NCBI GenBank assembly: GCA_022822325.1
Contig: JAJEBW010000036.1
Span: forward strand, 62,001-126,000
Direction of reading: 5' to 3'
Length of the DNA: 64,000 nt
Source of the DNA: Gemmatimonadota bacterium
Lineage (GTDB): Bacteria; Gemmatimonadota; Gemmatimonadetes; Longimicrobiales; Gaopeijiaceae
A program made the position numbers and the translations under genes. Below the pieces are notes generated by a model that was given only the letters and a program-made list of their open reading frames with translations, did not search any database and was not told where the DNA came from. Of the stretch, positions 1 to 6,580 are shown one piece after another; within the stretch, counting starts at the first letter, position 1, and every line of letters begins with the position of its first letter.

Positions 1-390
1 GTCCTTCTGCGAGGCCGAAAACCAGGCCAGGCTTGCGACGAGAAAGCGCGCGTAGTCAAGCTTGGTCACCGCTCCCGTTCCGAAGCTCATCGATGCGGAG
101 GCGTCCAGAAGGAAGGCGACGTCGGCGTTGGTTTCGGCCTCGAACTGCTTGATGTAGAAGCGGTCGGTGCGCGCATAGAGACGCCAGTCGATGCGGCGGA
201 TGTCGTCGCCCGGGTTGTAGGGACGGTGTTCGGCGAAGTCCATGCTGACGCCCAGATAGGGCGAGCGGTGAATCCCCTGCAGAAAGCCGTCCACCACGGT
301 GCGCGCCACAAGCTGAAGGTTGTCGATCCGGGCAAGGACGGCCGGGTCGAGGAAGGCGGCGCGCGGCGAGGTCGCGGGAGATCGGGCCAA
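1..390 (-). CDS. DUF58 domain protein (N-terminal part, cut by window edge)
   Basis: The minus-strand frame reads from TTG at 390 out through base 1, about 130 residues. It carries the hallmark of DUF58 proteins: the stretch EHRPYNPGDDIRRIDWRLYA, then RTDRFYIKQFEAETN and a VWA-like LLDASASMSFG near the left edge. DUF58 proteins usually act with a MoxR-type AAA+ ATPase and VWA proteins in cell-envelope or metal-insertion chaperoning; the exact substrate here is unknown. The TTG start is chosen because GGAAGG lies about ten bases upstream and an in-frame TAG (397-399) closes the frame just before it. The only early ATG, at 243, would delete conserved sequence. It lies 92 bp downstream of the MoxR stop, so the two are probably co-transcribed. 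The C-terminus is outside the window. Confidence 0.88.
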   Translation of the reverse strand, partial: MARSPATSPRAAFLDPAVLARIDNLQLVARTVVDGFLQGIHRSPYLGVSMDFAEHRPYNPGDDIRRIDWRLYARTDRFYIKQFEAETNADVAFLLDASASMSFGTGAVTKLDYARFLVASLAWFSASQKD

Positions 391-482
391 GGGGCGCTAT
401 CCTTCCGGGGCGAGTCCGGCGCAGGCGTTTTGGGCGACCGGGGACGCGATCGCGGCGGTGGACGGGAGAGCCATGCGGGCGC

Positions 483-1511
483 CTACATCCCCGACTTCGG
501 CAGTGGCACGGCCCCCAGCAGCTTCGTCACGATTTCGTCGGTGGTGCGGCCTTCCGACTCGGCGTGGAAGTTGGCGATGATCCGGTGACGCATGACCGGC
601 AACGCCAGGGCGCGAATGTCGTCGAAACTCACCGTGAGGCGTCCCTGCGTCAGCGCACGCGCCTTGCCCCCCAGGATCAGGTACTGCGCCGCGCGCACGC
701 TCGCCCCGTACGACACCCACTTCGTCACGAAGTCCAGCGAATCCTTCCCCTCCGGCCGGCTTGCCCGCACCAGGTTGACCGCATAGCGCAGGACCGGCTC
801 GGCCACCGGAACCCGCCGCACAAGCTCCTGAAAGGCGATCATGTCGTCGCGCGAAACCACCGGCGACAGCTCCGGCTCGACCTCGTCCGTCGTCTCGCGC
901 ACCACCTCCATCTCTTCCTCTTCGGCCAGATGCTCCATGCGAATGTGAAACATGAAACGGTCCAACTGCGCCTCGGGCAGAGGATAGGTCCCCTCGAGCT
1001 CGATCGGGTTCTGCGTGGCGAAGACGTAGAAGGGCGGATCCAGCTCGTAGGTGTTGGCCTGCACGGTGACCCGGTGCTCCTGCATGGCTTCGAGGAGCGC
1101 GGCCTGCGTCTTGGGCGGCGTCCGGTTGATCTCGTCGGCGAGCACGACATTGGCGAAGATCGGCCCGGGGGTGAAGACCAGCTCGCGGTTCCCGTCCTTG
1201 CGCTGCTGAATGATGTCGGTCCCGGTGATGTCCGAGGGCATCAGATCCGGCGTGAACTGAATGCGCGAAAAGTTCAGGTCGAGCACGCGCGCGATCGAAT
1301 GAATGAGCAGCGTCTTGGCGAGGCCGGGCACCCCCACCAGAAGGCTGTTGCCGCCAACGAGCAGGGTAAGGAGGACATGCTCGACGGCCTCCTCCTGCCC
1401 GATGATGATCTTGCGGGTTTCGGCGAGGATCTTCTCGCGTCCGTCCTGAATGCGCCGCGCAAGGGCGACGTCGGCGACGGGCTCGGTGCGGGGGGTCGGG
1501 GTCTGGGTCAC
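483..1511 (-). CDS. MoxR-family AAA+ ATPase
   Basis: A protein of 342 residues with the MoxR signature. It has a Walker A variant GVPGLAKT, a Walker B LADEINRTPPKTQAALLEAM, a sensor region FATQNPIELEGTYPLPEAQLDRF, and a C-terminal lid domain ending in PLPKSGM. MoxR ATPases are thought to remodel or load cofactors into VWA-domain partners, and DUF58 follows directly downstream. The GTG at 1511 is chosen because the frame upstream to 1847 is proline-rich low-complexity translation with no similarity to MoxR. A weak GGAA precedes this GTG. The length matches the family (about 320-350 residues). The usual neighbour DUF4159 is found 4.2 kb away on the same strand (5735-6580), separated by a pseudogene cluster. 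Confidence 0.92.
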   Translation of the reverse strand: MTQTPTPRTEPVADVALARRIQDGREKILAETRKIIIGQEEAVEHVLLTLLVGGNSLLVGVPGLAKTLLIHSIARVLDLNFSRIQFTPDLMPSDITGTDIIQQRKDGNRELVFTPGPIFANVVLADEINRTPPKTQAALLEAMQEHRVTVQANTYELDPPFYVFATQNPIELEGTYPLPEAQLDRFMFHIRMEHLAEEEEMEVVRETTDEVEPELSPVVSRDDMIAFQELVRRVPVAEPVLRYAVNLVRASRPEGKDSLDFVTKWVSYGASVRAAQYLILGGKARALTQGRLTVSFDDIRALALPVMRHRIIANFHAESEGRTTDEIVTKLLGAVPLPKSGM

Positions 1512-1914
1512 GGTCGTTCCGGCGAAGGGGGGGCGAAGCGGGGTGGGCGAAGGGCGAAATGGCGACTGGGTAAGGTAGCGATTGGGGCGGGGAGGCGGGG
1601 GGATGGGTGGGCACCTGAGGCCGGGTTGGCGGGACCAGGGGAAGCGGGGGCGGGAAGCGGGGGGTGGAGGCGGACAGTGTCGGTGCCGGGCGTACATCCA
1701 CGGTGGACGGGAAGTGCGGACGCGTCGGAATCGGAGCACGGATCGAGGTTTGCGCCCGGAGAAGGATGCCGCTACCCTGCAGAACGCTCGAATCACGAGG
1801 TCAATGGCTCCCGTCTGATGGCGGTGGGGATCGCGACGCCACGTCACGACAGCGACGCTGCGCGACAGGGTTCATTCCCCGAACCGCTTTCAGGAAGGGA
1901 GACGCGGACCACGC
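1512..1914. other. intergenic stretch, no gene seen
   Basis: These 403 bases upstream of MoxR stay open in the MoxR frame up to 1847, but the translation is dominated by Pro, Arg and Ser and shows no domain, so I treat it as untranslated. It also lies upstream of the opposite-strand pseudogene cluster. I see no convincing promoter or terminator. It marks the right border of the MoxR-DUF58 block and the likely left border of an inserted segment. Confidence 0.5.
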
Positions 1915-2195
1915 ATGGCGAACAACGAGGGGACGGGAGGCCGGCCGGCCAGGGATGGGGTGCCGTTCCAGTGGGACCGGGTGGTGACGGGGTGGATCGG
2001 CAGGTGCCGCGAGCGAATGTATGGGACTCGCGACCCGGATGATGCACGACGCCGACGAGGCCGAGGACATCGTGCAGAACGCCTCGATTGCGGCGATCGA
2101 GGCCGTCCGCGCCGACCCGGCCAAGGCGGAGCGTGTGCGCCGGCCCTCGGCGCAAGCTGCGGGCGGCGTACCGGGGTGGGCGGATCGAGATCTGA
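1915..2195 (+). pseudogene. ECF RNA polymerase sigma factor remnant (two frameshifts)
   Basis: Three reading frames join into one sigma-70 region-2-like sequence. From ATG 1915 the first frame gives WDRVVTGWIGRCRERMYG. The next frame, from about 2020, continues LATRMMHDADEAEDIVQNAS, which is a clear ECF region-2 signature (the DAEDxVQ motif). A third frame from 2151 gives RKLRAAYRGGRIEI and stops at TGA 2193-2195. No region 4 follows, so the gene is both frameshifted and truncated. ECF factors often control adjacent secreted-protein genes, so this may have been the regulator of the broken Cys-rich/propeller genes that follow. That link is inferred from position only. Confidence 0.7.
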
Positions 2196-2519
2196 CCGCG
2201 ATGGGGCGTGCGCGGCGTGGAGCCGAAAGTGCGGGCAAGCCAGCAGCGGCAACCGGGGTGCCTTCGGGTGCGACGACTCGGGGGCCCGACCGGCGCGGCA
2301 GTCCGGACCGCAGTGGATTTCCGGTGGCGCGGGGCGTGGACCGGGGGGGGCGTCGGAGCGTCGTGCTTTGGGCCTTCTAAACAAATCGGGGGACTCATGG
2401 CAACTACAGGGCGGAAGGACGATCGGAACGAGATTCGCCGAATCCGTCGGCGGGCCGGACGGCCTTCGGGTACCCTCCGCGTGGGGCGCCATCCCCTCAC
2501 GATCTGAAAGGATCGAAAC

Positions 2520-2889
2520 ATGGACCGGATTACGAAGTTGATTCAGGCCGTCACACGCGTCATCGGGATCGCATTTGCCCGCCTTCCCAGCCGCCGTCGC
2601 CCGCCCGAGCTTCTCGCCCACCCCTGGTTCGCGACGGTTGCGTTGCTGGCCGCGAACGCTGCCCTGGTCGCAATCGTCATGCGTGCACCGGCTGGGGTCG
2701 GGGCGCAGCTCGGTCCGGGTGGCTCCAGCCTGCAATCCGTGCTACGAGGGGTTCGTCGACGGCCAGCTCTGGCACGCGTCGGACGAATTCAAGGGAATGC
2801 AAATGGTCAATCCCGGCACTGATGTCGACCACGGTCCTGCTGAGGGGCACTGTGACGCATACCATATGTTCTGCTGCGCGCCGGATTGA
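2520..2889 (+). pseudogene. small Cys-rich exported protein, frameshifted
   Basis: ATG 2520 follows AAAGGATCGAAAC, a usable ribosome site. The first frame encodes a basic N-terminus and a membrane segment (HPWFATVALLAANAALVAIV), then reaches GVGAQLGPGG. At about 2725 the sense continues in the next frame as ACNPCYEGFVDGQLWHASDE and ends in HCDAYHMFCCAPD with stop TGA 2887-2889. Joined, this gives about 120 residues: one transmembrane or signal segment and a C-terminal domain with five cysteines in two clusters. I know no named family for it. A one-base indel separates the halves; it could be real decay or an assembly error. A propeller lipoprotein gene starts 31 bp downstream, the same arrangement as the intact pair at 61470-63285. 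Confidence 0.6.
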
Positions 2890-2920
2890 TCCACCGATTC
2901 TCGAGAAAGGAAAGCCGCCG

Positions 2921-4036
2921 ATGAGGCACATGACATCCAGGCTTGGCCTCACCTTGGTGCTGATCGGGTGTCAATCCGACCACAGTGCTCCCAGGCCCTC
3001 CGATCCCGCGGCCCAAGAAGTTCCAGTCGCGCAGTGTGATTGGCGGTCCGCACTCGCAATGACCGACGTCCCTCCGACGAGCCCTCCCTGCGCCATTGAG
3101 TTTCGCGAGGCCCTGCGCCTGGAGGGAGACTTGGACGGCGTGATCCCCTCGGATCCGATCACGGTCCTTGCGGATGGCAGCTTCCTCACGGCTACCTACG
3201 GGCAAGGTCGGCTGGCGCGCTGATCGGCCGAAGGCGAGTTCCTGAACGCGATCGGAAACGGCGCGGGAGAGGGTCCCGGCGAGTTCCTTTTCGCAACCGG
3301 CTTCGCGCAGGTTGCCGAAGGCGAGGCGCTCGTCTTCGTAGGCGACAGGGTGGTTCACAGGTACCTGACCAGCGGTAGCTTCCTGGGGTCGGTCCGCGTC
3401 CCGTCTTTCGGAGGGGTGATGGGTGCAGTCAGGTTTGGCGAGCATGCAATCACTTCCGCGCCCGCTCAGGGTGGAGCGGACGGGTTTGCTCTTCATGGCG
3501 ATAGTGTTCGCTTTCTCGCTCCCTTCGGAGGGTTGGGGGAATCGATCATCATGCTCGCGACGGCCGAGGATATCGGCATCTGGTCCGCCGTTTACAATCG
3601 CTATGTACTACGTAGACACACCTGGCCGTCCGGTGCGTTGGCGGACTCGGTCATCGTGGAACGCGACTGGTTTCCGGGTCCCGAAGGCAACGAGGGAAAT
3701 CTCTTCGATCTTCACGCGGATGATCGTGGTTTGTTGTGGATCGTCGCAGGTGCAGCCGATCCCACCGCGCCGGGACCATGGTCTTCTGATGCGTCAATGG
3801 AAGAGCGTGTTATTGACGAGAACCTGGATGAACGCGCCGCGAGGAGTATCCGGTACAGAGACATCGTCATTGAGGCATTCACGCCGAAGGGCAATCTGGT
3901 GGCGTCGGCGCGTTTCGACTCCTATTCGGACGCTGCCGAGCCCATCCGCGGCAACCTTTGGTACCGGACCAGCGCGGACGATATGACGATCATCGTCCTG
4001 GAGGCGCTGCTGGTCGACCGTGGGCGGAGCCGATGA
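2921..4036 (+). pseudogene. 6-bladed beta-propeller lipoprotein with one in-frame TGA
   Basis: From ATG 2921 (AAAGGAAA about ten bases upstream) the protein begins with a lipoprotein signal MRHMTSRLGLTLVLIGC, so the mature chain would be anchored by its cysteine. The frame is open to 4036 except for one TGA at 3221-3223, between GQGRLAR and SAEGEFLNAI. The GAGEGPGEF stretch just after the stop is the blade motif shared by all the propellers in this window. A single TGG to TGA change would explain the stop. The total of about 371 codons fits the family (350-450). No other frameshift is needed, so this may be a recent mutation or a sequence error. It follows the Cys-rich remnant and overlaps the thioredoxin-like remnant by 4 bp. 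Confidence 0.7.
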
Positions 4037-4354
4037 CAGGGGCCAAGGTGCAACAGCAGCCACTTCCGACGACGCGTGGGGATTCGAGCGTGAACCACAG
4101 TCGTGTATCCGTCAGGATGGCCGTCAACGCGGCGCTGTTGGTCACGGCCGTCGTCCTGGGATGGATCGCCCTCAACCGCGGCCCGCCGACGAGCGCGGAT
4201 CTCTCCCCCGGCAGCGAGTTTCCAGGCCTGATGCGGGTTGGCCCGTTACAACGTGACGGCAACTCCGACCCACTACCTGGTCGGAGCGGATGGGCGGGTG
4301 AAGCACTGGGTCGTGGGAATGTTGGCGGAAGTCCCATCGTGGGTGGACCGATGA
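4033..4354 (+). pseudogene. thioredoxin/TlpA-like protein, catalytic middle deleted
   Basis: ATG 4033 overlaps the preceding stop by four bases. The first frame gives a basic N-terminus, a membrane anchor (VRMAVNAALLVTAVVLGWIA) and DLSPGSEFPGL, the usual lead-in to a TlpA/ResA thioredoxin fold. At about 4235 the sense switches frame to ARYNVTATPTHYLVGADGRV and runs to TGA 4352-4354; TPT is the expected cis-Pro loop. The roughly 70 residues in between, which should hold the CxxC active site, are missing. The gene therefore has an internal deletion plus a frameshift and cannot encode an oxidoreductase. Periplasmic thioredoxin-like genes beside propeller lipoproteins and small Cys-containing proteins fit a disulfide-handling role (inference). 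Confidence 0.6.
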
Positions 4355-4489
4355 ATCGCCGCCGCTCATCTTCCGCAGCCGCCATTGCCGCCTTTTTGGC
4401 TTCAATTGACCGGTCCGGGGCCATGACGGCTCGCCATGAACCTGAAGGAATGCGCATGACCTTCCATGTCCTGGATCGAAGTTGACGGA

Positions 4490-5650
4490 ATGATGAAGAT
4501 GCCAAAAGCTGGTTCTCAGCCCTGGTGCCTCCCGCTCTTCGGTGCCATTGTGGCTGGATGCTCCTCTCCCACCCCGGACCCCGCGGCACCGGACCCCGCA
4601 GTCACCACCCTCTCCCCGATCACAGGCGTCGGCGTGCCCCATAGCGCTTCCCCTGCGGTAGCGATCCTGACCGACGGGCAGACAGCCTGTACGATCGACT
4701 CCTTCGAGGCCAGGGTGCGATGTGTGTCGAGGGATGGCGCAACGGTCGGTGTCTTTGGCGGAGAGGGCGAGGGCCCCGGCGAGTTCGAGGGCCCGAGCAG
4801 GTTGGCACGTGGTGCGGACGGAACAGTCGGGGTGATGGACCCTTTTCTGGGTCGCTTCCAGGTGTTCACGCCACCCGGGGAGTTGGTTGGTAGCGTACCG
4901 ATTGACCAACCGCTGTGGGTGCCTCGCTCGGTCTTCGGCGAGAATATGCTGGTTGGCACCTTCAGCGCGGCGGGGTCCGGACCGGAAGCCGCGTCGAGAT
5001 TCACGATGTCGTTGCAGGCGGCGGCTTTGTCGATTCCATCAGGCGAGACAGTCGAGACCTGAAGACCGGCATCGTCGCCCGAAGAAAACGAGTGCGGACC
5101 GCGACTCTACGGCTTTCCGGCGCCGGCGGAGAGGTGGGTCTTCGTCGATTGCGTGGGCACGCTCTCGGTTGTCAACGCTGCGGGGGAAATCAGGAGCGCG
5201 CGGTCACCCATGTGGATCGGCGCATTCCCGAACTAACGCGACGTGGCGGGACTTGTCGCGAGGCAGAGGGACCGGTGGAGTTCCCGAAACAGTCGCATCG
5301 CCGACGGGTATGCGGCGCGAGGAAGGTCTGCCCCCACGCAGAGTGGTTTCCTTGTCGATTCGGCCGCTCTGGAGGAATACAGGCAACGCCCCAAAACATA
5401 CTACCTGCTGCGAGGACTCGAGACGATCGACGAGCAAGACAGGGTGTGGATGCCGACGCAGGTGGATCGCGCAGGACATTCGTACATCGACGTATTCTCG
5501 CTGGAGCCCGAGTACGTGGGAACCGTTCGAGTCGTTGACAGAATGATCGACTTCGATGTGCTCGGCGAGACCCTTGTCGTGCTCGTGGAAGGATCCGATC
5601 TGGAGGGCACAAGACGGATCGACTGGTATGAGATTCCGACCGGGATATGA
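4490..5650 (+). pseudogene. second 6-bladed beta-propeller lipoprotein, two in-frame stops
   Basis: One reading frame from ATG 4490 to TGA 5648-5650 encodes a propeller lipoprotein. It has a signal peptide ending GAIVAGC, a blade motif VFGGEGEGPGEFEGPSRLA, then ERWVFVDCVGTLSVVNAAGE, and a C-terminus ending GTRRIDWYEIPTGI. The frame is interrupted by TGA 5060-5062 (after GETVET) and TAA 5234-5236 (after WIGAFPN); coding character is clear on both sides of each. About 386 codons matches the family length. Two independent stops make decay more likely than a single sequence error. It is the last member of the broken locus; 84 bp further on, the minus-strand DUF4159 gene ends. Confidence 0.65.
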
Positions 5651-5734
5651 TCGACGGGGTGTCGCGGCAAGTCGTCGATGTATCGAGAGATTCGCGGTTC
5701 CCCCTGGTTGTGCCACCGAATGGCTCGAACCCAT

Positions 5735-6580
5735 CTACCGGTTCATCGCATAAATCACGTAGTTGACGCCGAACTTGTACGCCTCGTTGGACAGGTCGAT
5801 CGGGTAGTAGCCCAGATCCGAATACTCCCAGTAGTCGCCGATGTCGTTGTTGAAGTTGGCGATCACCATGAGACGGCCGTCGGGGTCGTCGCCCTCGTGC
5901 AGGCCCAGGAAGATTGGATCGTATTGTCCGAAGGTCGGCGGCGGCAGATCCAGCGTCTCGATCTCGAAAAAGGAGTTGAAGACCGGTTCCTCCAGCTCAA
6001 GAAGACGGAAGCGGTGTCCGGGCAGAATCGCGCCGAAGACCGCCTCGACATTGCGCCATTCGCCATTGCCGCGAAAGTCGTCCAGGATCATGAAACCGCC
6101 CTTGCGCAGGTACTCCGCAACGTTGTCCACCTCGGCCTGCGTGGGCGCCCATTCGCCCGGTTCCGAGACGTAGGCGATCGGGTAGCGCAGCAGATCGGGG
6201 TTGTCGGCGTCGATGATGTTTGTGCCCAGCGTGTTGGGGCCAAGAACGGTGACCTCGTCCAGAATCCTGATGAAGTTGTTGTCCGCATAGGGATAGTCGT
6301 GCGCCCAGCCGGGACCGCCGCCGCGCCCGAAGCCGCGTGCAAAACCGCCGCCCCGGAAACCGTTGAAGCGCACCCGCACAAAGGTGTAGCTGCCGTCGTA
6401 GGGAACGTTCAAAAAATCCTGGCGGGGGATTGAGGGCGACGATTCCCCCGCGGCGGCCACTTCGGCGCGGTGCGGGGCGTTGTGGGCCACGGCCCCGAGG
6501 GTGATCGCCAAAGCCAGCGTCGCAGCGGAGGTCGCCGGGCTTCGGGCCAGTGATCGCCCGGCGCGCGCAAGTCCCGTCAT
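5735..6580 (-). CDS. DUF4159 domain exported protein
   Basis: 281 residues with an N-terminal signal segment (SAATLALAITLGAVAHNAP). The body has the DUF4159 pattern: QDFLNVPYDGSYTFVRVRFN, a Gly/Arg-rich loop, YPYADNNFIRIL, LRKGGFMILDDFRGNGEWRN, and FFEIETLDLPP. DUF4159 has a glutamine-amidotransferase-like fold of unknown function and is often encoded beside MoxR, DUF58 and BatA/VWA genes. The ATG at 6580 overlaps the TPR peptidase stop (ATGA), showing translational coupling. It is the last gene of a four-gene minus-strand operon starting near 12005. The expected next genes, MoxR and DUF58, appear only after the pseudogene cluster. Confidence 0.88.
   Translation of the reverse strand: MTGLARAGRSLARSPATSAATLALAITLGAVAHNAPHRAEVAAAGESSPSIPRQDFLNVPYDGSYTFVRVRFNGFRGGGFARGFGRGGGPGWAHDYPYADNNFIRILDEVTVLGPNTLGTNIIDADNPDLLRYPIAYVSEPGEWAPTQAEVDNVAEYLRKGGFMILDDFRGNGEWRNVEAVFGAILPGHRFRLLELEEPVFNSFFEIETLDLPPPTFGQYDPIFLGLHEGDDPDGRLMVIANFNNDIGDYWEYSDLGYYPIDLSNEAYKFGVNYVIYAMNR

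Noticed and set aside
1512-1847. N-terminal extension of MoxR
   Set aside because: The frame is open, but its translation is Pro/Ser/Arg-rich with no domain, and MoxR proteins start where the GTG at 1511 places them.
2397-2507. 36-residue basic peptide gene before the Cys-rich remnant
   Set aside because: It has an ATG and a G-rich stretch upstream, but no family, no conserved features and lies in a decayed region, so I did not annotate it.
3221-3223. Selenocysteine at the in-frame TGA
   Set aside because: No stem-loop of the required kind was evident after the codon, no selenium genes are in the window, and the position is not one where Cys/Sec is expected.
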